Shown here: piece by piece, positions 21,172 through 34,200 of the stretch
Position numbering within the stretch: the stretch's first letter is position 1
Layout: each line of letters opens with the position of its first letter
Assembly: GCA_031769625.1 (NCBI GenBank)
Contig: JAUIMM010000724.1
Span: 248,001-312,000 of the forward strand
Length of the DNA stretch: 64,000 nucleotides
Reading direction: 5' to 3'
Origin: Taudactylus pleione
Lineage: Eukaryota > Chordata > Amphibia > Anura > Myobatrachidae
The notes under the pieces: generated by a model
The model's database searches: none
What the model was told of the DNA's origin: nothing
Seen by the model: the letters and a program-made list of their open reading frames with translations, nothing else
Made by a program: the position numbers and the translations under genes

Positions 21172-23939
21172 CTCCTCTTGTAGCAAACACAGGCAGCTCA
21201 AAATTTCACTGGATGTGTTGAAGACCAAGACCAACAAATGTGATGTGAAATGGTTTTTCTCCCATGTTGCGTTTAAGAGAAAACAGCAAATGCACGTTTT
21301 AGGCCAAAATGCTTTGAAAGCAATGGAAACAACAAAAGCGCATACTTTGTGTTATCTCCACTTGTAGCAAACACAGACAGCTCAAAATTTCACTGGATGT
21401 GTTGAATACCAATACCCACAAATGTGATGTGAAATGGTTTTTCTCCCATGTTGCGTTTAAGAGAAAACAGCAATTGCTCGTTTTAGGCAAAAATGCATTG
21501 AAAGCAATGGAAACAACAAAAGTGCATACTTTGTGTTATCTCCTCTTGTAGCAAACACAGACAGCTCAAAATTTCACTGGATGTGTTGAAGACCAAGACC
21601 AACAAATGTGATGTGAAATGGTTTTTCTCCCATGTTGCGTTTAAGAGAAAACAGCAAATGCACGTTTTAGGCCAAAATGCATTGAAAGCAATGAAAACAA
21701 CAAAAGCACATACTTTGTGTTATCTCCTCTTGTAGCAAACACAGACAGCTCAAAATTTCACTGGATGTGTTGAAGACCAAGACCCACAAATGTGATGTGA
21801 AATGGTTTTTCTCCCATGTTGCGTTTAAGAGAAAACAGCAATTGCTCGTTTTAGGCAAAAATGCATTGAAAGCAATGGAACCAACAAAAGCGCATACTTT
21901 GTGTTATCTCCTCTTGTAGCAAACACAGGCAGCTCAAAATTTCACTGGATGTGTTGAAGACCAAGACCCACAAATGTGATGTGAAATGGTTTTTCTCCCA
22001 TGTTGCGTTTAAGAGAAAACAGCAAATGCACGTTTTAGGCCAAAATGCATTGAAAGCAATGGAAACAACAAAAGCGCATACTTTGTGTTATCTCCTCTTG
22101 TAGCAAACACAGGCAGCTCAAAATTTCACTGGATGTGTTGAAGACCAAGACCAACAAATGTGATGTGAAATGGTTTTTCTCCCATGTTGCGTTTAAGAGA
22201 AAACAGCAAATGCACGTTTTAGGCCAAAATGCATTGAAAGCAATGGAAACAACAAAAGCGCATACTTTGTGTTATCTCCACTTGTAGCAAACACAGACAG
22301 CTCAAAATTTCACTGGATGTGTTGAAGACCAAGACCCACAAATGTGATGTGAAATGGTTTTTCTCCCATGTTGCGTTTAAGAGAAAACAGCAATTGCTCG
22401 TTTTAGGCCAAAATGCATTGAAAGCAATGGAACAACAAAAGCGCATACTTTGTGATATCTCCTCTTGTAGCAAACACAGGCAGCTCAAAATTTCACTGGA
22501 TGTGTTGAAGACCAAGACCAACAAATGTGATGTGAAATGGTTTTTCTCCCATGTTGCGTTTAAGAGAAAACAGCAAATGCACGTTTTAGGCCAAAATGCA
22601 TTGAAAGCAATGGAAACAACAAAAGCGCATACTTTGTTTTATCTCCTCTTGTAGCAAACACAGGCAGCTCAAAATTTCACTGGATGTGTTGAAGACCAAG
22701 ACCCACAAATGTGATGTGAAATGGTTTTTCTCCCATGTTGCGTTTAAGAGAAAACAGCAAATGCACGTTTTAGGCCAAAATGCATTGAAAGCAATGGAAA
22801 CAACAAAAGCGCATACTTTGTTTTATCTCCTCTTGTAGCAAACACAGGCAGCTCAAAATTTCACTGGATGTGTTGAAGACCAAGACCCACAAATGTGATG
22901 TGAAATGGTTTTTCTCCCATGTTGCGTTTAAGAGAAAACAGCAAATGCACGTTTTAGGCCAAAATGCATTGAAAGCAATGGAAACAACAAAAGCGCATAC
23001 TTTGTGTTATCTCCTCTTGTAGCAAACACAGGCAGCTCCTAATTTCACTAGATGTGTTGAAGACCAAGACCAACAAATGTGATGTGAAATGGTTTTTCTC
23101 CCATGTTGCGTTTAAGAGAAAACAGCAAATGCACGTTTTAGGCCAAAATGCATTGAAAGCAATGGAAACAACAAAAGCGCATACTTTGTGTTATCTCCAC
23201 TTGTAGCAAACACAGACAGCTCAAAATTTCACTGGATGTGTTGAAGACCAAGACCCACAAATGTGATGTGAAATGGTTTTTCTCCCATGTTGCGTTTAAG
23301 AGAAAACAGCAATTGCTCGTTTTAGGCCAAAATGCATTGAAAGCAATGGAACAACAAAAGCGCATACTTTGTGATATCTCCTCTTGTAGCAAACACAGGC
23401 AGCTCAAAATTTCACTGGATGTGTTGAAGACCAAGACCAACAAATGTGATGTGAAATGGTTTTTCTCCCATGTTGTGTTTAAGAGAAAACAGCAAATGCA
23501 CGTTTTAGGCCAAAATGCATTGAAAGCAATGGAAACAACAAAAGCGCATACTTTGTGTTATCTCCTCTTGTAGCAAACACAGGCAGCTCAAAATTTCACT
23601 GGATGTGTTGAAGACCAAGACCAACAAATGTCATGTGAAATGGTTTTTCTCCCATGTTGCGTTTAAGAGAAAACAGCAAATGCACGTTTTAGGCCAAAAT
23701 GCATTGAAAGCAATGGAAACAACAAAAGTGCATACTTTGTTTTATCTCCTCTTGTAGCAAACACAGGCAGCTCAAAATTTCACTGGATGTGTTGAAGACC
23801 AAGACCCACAAATGTGATGTGAAATGGTTTTTCTCCCATGTTGCGTTTAAGAGAAAACAGCAAATGCACGTTTTAGGCCAAAATGCATTGAAAGCAATGG
23901 AAACAAAAAAAGCGCATACTTTGTGTTATCTCCTCTTGT

Positions 23940-26900
23940 AGCAAACACAGGCAGCTCAAAATTTCACTGGATGTGTTGAAGACCAAGACCAACAAATGTG
24001 ATGTGAAATGGTTTTTCTCCCATGTTGCGTTTAAGAGAAAACAGCAAATGCACGTTTTAGGCCAAAATGCATTGAAAGCAATGGAAACAACAAAAGCGCA
24101 TACTTTGTGTTATCTCCACTTGTAGCAAACACAGACAGCTCAAAATTTCACTGGATGTGTTGAAGACCAAGACCCACAAATGTGATGTGAAATGGTTTTT
24201 CTCCCATGTTGCGTTTAAGAGAAAACAGCAATTGCACGTTTTAGGCCAAAATGCATTGAAAGCAATGGAACAACAAAAGCGCATACTTTGTGATATCTCC
24301 TCTTGTAGCAAACACAGGCAGCTCAAAATTTCACTGGATGTGTTGAAGACCAAGACCAACAAATGTGATGTGAAATGGTTTTTCTCCCATGTTGCGTTTA
24401 AGAGAAAACAGCAAATGCACGTTTTAGGCCAAAATGCATTGAAAGCAATGGAAACAACAAAAGCGCATACTTTGTGTTATCTCCTCTTGTAGCAAACACA
24501 GGCAGCTCAAAATTTCACTGGATGTGTTGAAGACCAAGACCAACAAATGTGATGTGAAATGGTTTTTCTCCCATGTTGCGTTTAAGAGAAAACAGCAAAT
24601 GCACGTTTTAGGCCAAAATGCATTGAAAGCAATGGAAACAACAAAAGCGCATACTTTGTTTTATCTCCTCTTGTAGCAAACACAGGCAGCTCAAAATTTC
24701 ACTGGATGTGTTGAAGACCAAGACCCACAAATGTGATGTGAAATGGTTTTTCTCCCATGTTGCGTTTAAGAGAAAACAGCAAATGCACGTTTTAGGCCAA
24801 AATGCATTGAAAGCAATGTTAACAACAAAAGCGCATACTTTGTGTTATCTCCACTTGTAGCAAACACAGACAGCTCAAAATTTCACTGGATGTGTTGAAG
24901 ACCAAGACCCACAAATGTGATGTGAAATGGTTTTTCTCCCATGTTGCGTTTAAGAGAAAACAGCAATTGCACGTTTTAGGCCAAAATGCATTGAAAGCAA
25001 TGGAAACAACAAAAGCGCATACTTTGTGTTATCTCCACTTGTAGCAAACACAGACAGCTCAAAATTTCACTGGATGTGTTGAAGACCAATACCCACAAAT
25101 GTGATGTGAAATGGTTTTTCTCCCATGTTGCGTTTAAGAGAAAACAGCAAATGCACGTTTTAGGCCAAAATGCATTGAAAGCAATGGAAACAACAAAAGC
25201 GCATACTTTGTGTTATCTTCTCTTGTAGCAAACACAGGCAGCTCAAAATTTCACTGGATGTGTTGAAGACCAAGACCAACAAATGTGATGTGAAATGGTT
25301 TTTCTCCCATGTTGCGTTTAAGAGAAAACAGCAAATGCACGTTTTAGGCCAAAATGCTTTGAAAGCAATGGAAACAACAAAAGCGCATACTTTGTGTTAT
25401 CTCCACTTGTAGCAAACACAGGCAGCTCAAAATTTCACTGGATGTGTTGAAGACCAAGACCCACAAATGTGATGTGAAATGGTTTTTCTCCCATGTTGCG
25501 TTTAAGAGAAAACAGCAAATGCACGTTTTAGGCCAAAATGCATTGAAAGCAATGGAAACAACAAAAGCGCATACTTTGTGTTATCTCCTCTTGTAGCAAA
25601 CACAGGCAGCTCAAAATTTCACTGGATGTGTTGAAGACCAAGACCAACAAATGTGATGTGAAATGGTTTTTCTCCCATGTTGCGTTTAAGAGAAAACAGC
25701 AAATGCACGTTTTAGGCCAAAATGCATTGAAAGCAATGGAAACAACAAAAGCGCATACTTTGTGTTATCTCCACTTGTAGCAAACACAGACAGCTCAAAA
25801 TTTCACTGGATGTGTTGAAGACCAAGACCCACAAATGTGATGTGAAATGGTTTTTCTCCCATGTTGCGTTTAAGAGAAAACAGCAATTGCTCGTTTTAGG
25901 CCAAAATGCATTGAAAGCAATGGAACAACAAAAGCGCATACTTTGTGATATCTCCTCTTGTAGCAAACACAGGCAGCTCAAAATTTCACTGGATGTGTTG
26001 AAGACCAAGACCAACAAATGTGATGTGAAATGGTTTTTCTCCCAGGTTGCGTTTAAGAGAAAACAGCAAATGCACGTTTTAGGCCAAAATGCATTGAAAG
26101 CAATGGAAACAACAAAAGCGCATACTTTGTGTTATCTCCTCTTGTAGCAAACACAGGCAGCTCAAAATTTCACTGGATGTGTTGAAGACCAAGACCAACA
26201 AATGTGATGTGAAATGGTTTTTCTCCCATGTTGCGTTTAAGAGAAAACAGCAAATGCACGTTTTAGGCCAAAATGCATTGAAAGCAATGGAAACAACAAA
26301 AGCGCATACTTTGTTTTATCTCCTCTTGTAGCAAACAAAGGCAGCTCAAAATTTCACTGGATGTGTTGACGACCAAGACCCACAAATGTGATGTGAAATG
26401 GTTTTTCTCCCATGTTGCGTTTAAGAGAAAACAGCAAATGCACGTTTTAGGCCAAAATGCATTGAAAGCAATGGAAACAACAAAAGCGCATACTTTGTGT
26501 TATCTCCTCTTGTAGCAAACACAGGCAGCTCAAAATTTCACTGGATGTGTTGAAGACCAAGACCAACAAATGTGATGTGAAATGGTTTTTCTCCCATGTT
26601 GCGTTTAAGAGAAAACAGCAAATGCACGTTTTAGGCCAAAATGCATTGAAAGCAATGGAAACAACAAAAGCGCATACTTTGTGTTATCTCCACTTGTAGC
26701 AAACACAGACAGCTCAAAATTTCACTGGATGTGTTGAAGACCAAGACCCACAAATGTGATGTGAAATGGTTTTTCTCCCATGTTGCGTTTAAGAGAAAAC
26801 AGCAATTGCACGTTTTAGGCCAAAATGCATTGAAAGCAATGGAACAACAAAAGCGCATACTTTGTGATATCTCCTCTTGTAGAAAACACAGGCAGCTCAA

Positions 26901-29900
26901 AATTTCACTGGATGTGTTGAAGACCAAGACCAACAAATGTTATGTGAAATGGTTTTTCTCCCATGTTGCGTTTAAGAGAAAACAGCAAATGCACGTTTTA
27001 GGCCAAAATGCATTGAAAGCAATGGAAACAACAAAAGTGCATACTTTGTGTTATCTCCTCTTGTAGCAAACACAGGCAGCTCAAAATTTCACTGGATGTG
27101 TTGAAGACCAAGACCAACAAATGTGATGTGAAATGGTTTTTCTCCCATGTTGCGTTTAAGAGAAAACAGCAAATGCACGTTTTAGGCCAAAATGCATTGA
27201 AAGCAATGGAAACAACAAAAGCGCATACTTTGTTTTATCTCCTCTTGTAGCAAACACAGGCAGCTCAAAATTTCACTGGATGTGTTGAAGACCAAGACCC
27301 ACAAATGTGATGTGAAATGGTTTTTCTCCCATGTTGCGTTTAAGAGAAAACAGCAAATGCACGTTTTAGGCCAAAATGCATTGAAAGCAATGGAAACAAC
27401 AAAAGCGCATACTTTGTGTTATCTCCTCTTGTAGCAAACACAGACAGCTCAAAATTTCACTGGATGTGTTGAAGACCAATACCCACAAATGTGATGTGAA
27501 ATGGTTTTTCTCCCATGTTGCGTTTAAGAGAAAACAGCAAATGCACGTTTTAGGCCAAAATGCATTGAAAGCAATGGAAACAACAAAAGCGCATACTTTG
27601 TGTTATCTTCTCTTGTAGCAAACACAGGCAGCTCAAAATTTCACTGGATGTGTTGAAGACCAAGACCAACAAATGTGATGTGAAATGGTTTTTCTCCCAT
27701 GTTGCGTTTAAGAGAAAACAGCAAATGCACGTTTTAGGCCAAAATGCATTGAAAGCAATGGAAACAACAAAAGCGCATACTTTGTGTTATCTCCACTTGT
27801 AGCAAACACAGACAGCTCAAAATTTCACTGGATGTGTTGAAGACCAAGACCCACAAATGTGATGTGAAATGGTTTTTCTCCCATGTTGCGTTTAAGAGAA
27901 AACAGCAATTGCACGTTTTAGGCCAAAATGCATTGAAAGCAATGGAACAACAAAAGCGCATACTTTGTGATATCTCCTCTTGTAGCAAACACAGGCAGCT
28001 CAAAATTTCACTGGATGTGTTGAAGACCAAGACCAACAAATGTGATGTGAAATGGTTTTTCTCCCATGTTGCGTTTAAGAGAAAACAGCAAATGCACGTT
28101 TTAGGCCAAAATGCATTGAAAGCAATGGAAACAACAAAAGCGCATACTTTGTGTTATCTCCTCTTGTAGCAAACACAGGCAGCTCAAAATTTCACTGGAT
28201 GTGTTGAAGACCAAGACCAACAAATGTGATGTGAAATGGTTTTTCTCCCATGTTGCGTTTAAGAGAAAACAGCAAATGCACGTTTTAGGCCAAAATGCAT
28301 TGAAAGCAATGGAAACAACAAAAGCGCATACTTTGTTTTATCTCCTCTTGTAGCAAACACAGGCAGCTCAAAATTTCACTGGATGTGTTGAAGACCAAGA
28401 CCCACAAATGTGATGTGAAATGGTTTTTCTCCCATGTTGCGTTTAAGAGAAAACAGCAAATGCACGTTTTAGGCCAAAATGCATTGAAAGCAATGTTAAC
28501 AACAAAAGCGCATACTTTGTGTTATCTCCACTTGTAGCAAACACAGACAGCTCAAAATTTCACTGGATGTGTTGAAGACCAAGACCCACAAATGTGATGT
28601 GAAATGGTTTTTCTCCCATGTTGCGTTTAAGAGAAAACAGCAATTGCACGTTTTAGGCCAAAATGCATTGAAAGCAATGGAAACAACAAAAGCGCATACT
28701 TTGTGTTATCTCCTCTTGTAGCAAACACAGACAGCTCAAAATTTCACTGGATGTGTTGAAGACCAATACCCACAAATGTGATGTGAAATGGTTTTTCTCC
28801 CATGTTGCGTTTAAGAGAAAACAGCAAATGCACGTTTTAGGCCAAAATGCATTGAAAGCAATGGAAACAACAAAAGCGCATACTTTGTGTTATCTTCTCT
28901 TGTAGCAAACACAGGCAGCTCAAAATTTCACTGGATGTGTTGAAGACCAAGACCAACAAATGTGATGTGAAATGGTTTTTCTCCCATGTTGCGTTTAAGA
29001 GAAAACAGCAAATGCACGTTTTAGGCCAAAATGCTTTGAAAGCAATGGAAACAACAAAAGCGCATACTTTGTGTTATCTCCACTTGTAGCAAACACAGAC
29101 AGCTCAAAATTTCACTGGATGTGTTGAAGACCAAGACCCACAAATGTGATGTGAAATGGTTTTTCTCCCATGTTGCGTTTAAGAGAAAACAGCAAATGCA
29201 CGTTTTAGGCCAAAATGCATTGAAAGCAATGGAAACAACAAAAGCGCATACTTTGTGTTATCTCCTCTTGTAGCAAACACAGGCAGCTCAAAATTTCACT
29301 GGATGTGTTGAAGACCAAGACCAACAAATGTGATGTGAAATGGTTTTTCTCCCATGTTGCGTTTAAGAGAAAACAGCAAATGCACGTTTTAGGCCAAAAT
29401 GCATTGAAAGCAATGGAAACAACAAAAGCGCATACTTTGTGTTATCTCCACTTGTAGCAAACACAGACAGCTCAAAATTTCACTGGATGTGTTGAAGACC
29501 AAGACCCACAAATGTGATGTGAAATGGTTTTTCTCCCATGTTGCGTTTAAGAGAAAACAGCAATTGCTCGTTTTAGGCCAAAATGCATTGAAAGCAATGG
29601 AACAACAAAAGCGCATACTTTGTGATATCTCCTCTTGTAGCAAACACAGGCAGCTCAAAATTTCACTGGATGTGTTGAAGACCAAGACCAACAAATGTGA
29701 TGTGAAATGGTTTTTCTCCCATGTTGCGTTTAAGAGAAAACAGCAAATGCACGTTTTAGGCCAAAATGCATTGAAAGCAATGGAAACAACAAAAGCGCAT
29801 ACTTTGTGTTATCTCCTCTTGTAGCAAACACAGGCAGCTCAAAATTTCACTGGATGTGTTGAAGACCAAGACCAACAAATGTGATGTGAAATGGTTTTTC

Positions 29901-31230
29901 TCCCATGTTGCGTTTAAGAGAAAACAGCAAATGCACGTTTTAGGCCAAAATGCATTGAAAGCAATGGAAACAACAAAAGCGCATACTTTGTTTTATCTCC
30001 TCTTGTAGCAAACACAGGCAGCTCAAAATTTCACTGGATGTGTTGAAGACCAAGACCCACAAATGTGATGTGAAATGGTTTTTCTCCCATGTTGCGTTTA
30101 AGAGAAAACAGCAAATGCACGTTTTAGGCCAAAATGCATTGAAAGCAATGGAAACAACAAAAGCGCATACTTTGTGTTATCTCCTCTTGTAGCAAACACA
30201 GGCAGCTCAAAATTTCACTGGATGTGTTGAAGACCAAGACCAACAAATGTGATGTGAAATGGTTTTTCTCCCATGTTGCGTTTAAGAGAAAACAGCAAAT
30301 GCACGTTTTAGGCCAAAATGCATTGAAAGCAATGGAAACAACAAAAGCGCATACTTTGTGTTATCTCCACTTGTAGCAAACACAGACAGCTCAAAATTTC
30401 ACTGGATGTGTTGAAGACCAAGACCCACAAATGTGATGTGAAATGGTTTTTCTCCCATGTTGCGTTTAAGAGAAAACAGCAATTGCACGTTTTAGGCCAA
30501 AATGCATTGAAAGCAATGGAACAACAAAAGCGCATACTTTGTGATATCTCCTCTTGTAGAAAACACAGGCAGCTCAAAATTTCACTGGATGTGTTGAAGA
30601 CCAAGACCAACAAATGTGATGTGAAATGGTTTTTCTCCCATGTTGCGTTTAAGAGAAAACAGCAAATGCACGTTTTAGGCCAAAATGCATTGAAAGCAAT
30701 GGAAACAACAAAAGCGCATACTTTGTGTTATCTCCTCTTGTAGCAAACACAGGCAGCTCAAAATTTCACTGGATGTGTTGAAGACCAAGACCAACAAATG
30801 TGATGTGAAATGGTTTTTCTCCCATGTTGCGTTTAAGAGAAAACAGCAAATGCACGTTTTAGGCCAAAATGCATTGAAAGCAATGGAAACAACAAAAGCG
30901 CATACTTTGTTTTATCTCCTCTTGTAGCAAACACAGGCAGCTCAAAATTTCACTGGATGTGTTGAAGACCAAGACCCACAAATGTGATGTGAAATGGTTT
31001 TTCTCCCATGTTGCGTTTAAGAGAAAACAGCAAATGCACGTTTTAGGCCAAAATGCATTGAAAGCAATGGAAACAACAAAAGCGCATACTTTGTGTTATC
31101 TCCTCTTGTAGCAAACACAGACAGCTCAAAATTTCACTGGATGTGTTGAAGACCAATACCCACAAATGTGATGTGAAATGGTTTTTCTCCCATGTTGCGT
31201 TTAAGAGAAAACAGCAAATGCACGTTTTAG
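23940..31230 (+). repeat. 3677-bp higher-order repeat, two copies (approximate limits)
   Basis: Two rare single-monomer variants recur exactly 3677 bp apart (20 monomers minus three bases). The aatgttaacaac variant has its GTT at 24818-24820 and again at 28495-28497. The cttgtagaaaac variant lies at 26881 and again at 30558. Other monomer subtypes (about 24057/27734, 25712/29389 and 26631/30308) share the same offset. Similarity fades after about 31.2 kb, where one copy lacks a monomer carrying tcttctcttg. Each copy also contains smaller repeats 919 bp (five monomers) apart. Confidence 0.85.
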
Positions 31231-34200
31231 GCCAAAATGCTTTGAAAGCAATGGAAACAACAAAAGCGCATACTTTGTGTTATCTCCACTTGTAGCAAAC
31301 ACAGACAGCTCAAAATTTCACTGGATGTGTTGAAGACCAATACCCACAAATGTGATGTGAAATGGTTTTTCTCCCATGTTGCGTTTAAGAGAAAACAGCA
31401 ATTGCTCGTTTTAGGCCAAAATGCATTGAAAGCAATGGAAACAACAAAAGTGCATACTTTGTGTTATCTCCTCTTGTAGCAAACACAGACAGCTCAAAAT
31501 TTCACTGGATGTGTTGAAGACCAAGACCAACAAATGTGATGTGAAATGGTTTTTCTCCCATGTTGGGTTTAAGAGAAAACAGCAAATGCACGTTTTAGGC
31601 CAAAATGCATTGAAAGCAATGAAAACAACAAAAGCGCATACTTTGTGTTATCTCCTCTTGTAGCAAACACAGACAGCTCAAAATTTCACTGGATGTGTTG
31701 AAGACCAAGACCCACAAATGTGATGTGAAATGGTTTTTCTCCCATGTTGCGTTTAAGAGAAAACAGCAATTGCTCGTTTTAGGCCAAAATGCATTGAAAG
31801 CAATGAAAACAACAAAAGCGCGTACTTTGTGTTATCTCCTCTTGTAGCAAACACAGGCAGCTCAAAATTTCACTGGATGTGTTGAAGACCAAGACCAACA
31901 AATGTGATTTGAAATGGTTTTTCTCCCATGTTGCGTTTAAGAGAAAACAGCAAATGCACGTTTTAGGCCAAAATGCATTGAAAGCAATGGAAACAACAAA
32001 AGTGCATACGTTGTGTTATCTCCTCTTGTAGCAAACACGGACAGCTCAAAATTTCACTGGATGTGTTGAAGACCAAGACCAACAAATGTGATGTGAAATG
32101 GTTTTTCCCCCATGTTGCGTTTAAGAGAAAACAGCAAATGCACGTTTTAGGCCAAAATGCATTGAAAGCAATGGAAACAACAAAAGCGCACACTTTGTGT
32201 TATCTTCTCTTGTAGCAAACACAGGCAGCTCAAAATTTCACTGGATGTGTTGAAGACCAAGACCAACAAATGTGATGTGAAATGGTTTTTCTCCCATGTT
32301 GCGTTTAAGAGAAAACAGCAAAAGCACGTTTTAGGCCAAAATGCTTTGAAAGCAATGGAAACAACAAAAGCGCATACTTTGTGTTATCTCCACTTGTAGC
32401 AAACACAGACAGCTCAAAATTTCACTGGATGTGTTGAAGACCAAGACCAACAAATGTGATGTGAAATGGTTTTTCTCCCATGTTGGGTTTAAGAGAAAAC
32501 AGCAAATGCACGTTTTAGGCCAAAATGCATTGAAAGCAATGAAAACAACAAAAGCACATACTTTGTGTTATCTCCTCTTGTAGCAAACACAGACAGCTCA
32601 AAATTTCACTGGATGTGTTGAAGACCAAGACCCACAAATGTGATGTGAAATGGTTTTTCTCCCATGTTGCGTTTAAGAGAAAACAGCAATTGCTCGTTTT
32701 AGGCCAAAATGCATTGAAAGCAATGGAAACAACAAAAGTGCATACTTTGTGTTATCTCCTCTTGTAGCAAACACAGACAGCTCAAAATTTCACTGGATGT
32801 GTTGAAGACCAAGACCAACAAATGTGATGTGAAATGGTTTTTCTCCCATGTTGGGTTTAAGAGAAAACAGCAAATGCACGTTTTAGGCCAAAATGCATTG
32901 AAAGCAATGAAAACAACAAAAGCACATACTTTGTGTTATCTCCTCTTGTAGCAAACACAGACAGCTCAAAATTTCACTGGATGTGTTGAAGACCAAGACC
33001 CACAAATGTGATGTGAAATGGTTTTTCTCCCATGTTGCGTTTAAGAGAAAACAGCAATTGCTCGTTTTAGGCCAAAATGCATTGAAAGCAATGAAAACAA
33101 CAAAAGCGCATACTTTGTGTTATCTCCTCTTGTAGCAAACACAGGCAGCTCAAAATTTCACTGGATGTGTAGAAGACCAAGACCAACAAATGTGATGTGA
33201 AAGGGTTTTTCTCCCATGTTGCGTTTAAGAGAAAACAGCAATTGCTCATTTTAGGCCAAAATGCATTGAAAGCAATGGAACCAACAAAAGCGCATACTTT
33301 GTGTTATCTCCTCTTGTAGCAAACACAGGCAGCTCAAAATTTCACTGGATGTGTTGAAGACCAAGACCCACAAATGTGATGTGAAATGGTTTTTCTCCCA
33401 TATTGCGTTTAAGAGAAAACAGCAATTGCACGTTTTAGGCCAAAATGCATTGAAAGCAATGGAAACAACAAAAGCGCATACTTTGTGTTATCTCCTCTTG
33501 TAGCAAATACAGACAGCTCAAAATTTCACTGGATGTGTTGAAGACCAATACCCACAAATGTGATGTGAAATGGTTTTTCTCCCATGTTGCGTTTAAGAGA
33601 AAACAGCAAATGCACGTTTTAGGCCAAAATGCATTGAAAGCAATGGAAACAACAAAAGCGCATACTTTGTGTTATCTTCTCTTGTAGCAAACACAGACAG
33701 CTCAAAATTTCACTGGATGTGTTGAAGACCAATACCCACAAATGTGATGTGAAATGGTTTTTCTCCCATGTTGCGTTTAAGAGAAAACAGCAAATGCACG
33801 TTTTAGGCCAAAATGCATTGAAAGCAATGGAAACAACAAAAGCGCATACTTTGTGTTATCTTCTCTTGTAGCAAACACAGGCAGCTCAAAATTTCACTGG
33901 ATGTGTTGAAGACCAAGACCAACAAATGTGATGTGAAATGGTTTTTCTCCCATGTTGCGTTTAAGAGAAAACAGCAAATGCACGTTTTAGGCCAAAATGC
34001 TTTGAAAGCAATGGAAACAACAAAAGCGCATACTTTCTGTTATCTCCACTTGTAGCAAACACAGACAGCTCAAAATTTCACTGGATGTGTTGAAGACCAA
34101 TACCCACAAATGTGATGTGAAATGGTTTTTCTCCCATGTTGCGTTTAAGAGAAAACAGCAAATGCACGTTTTAGGCCAAAATGCATTGCAAGCAATGAAA

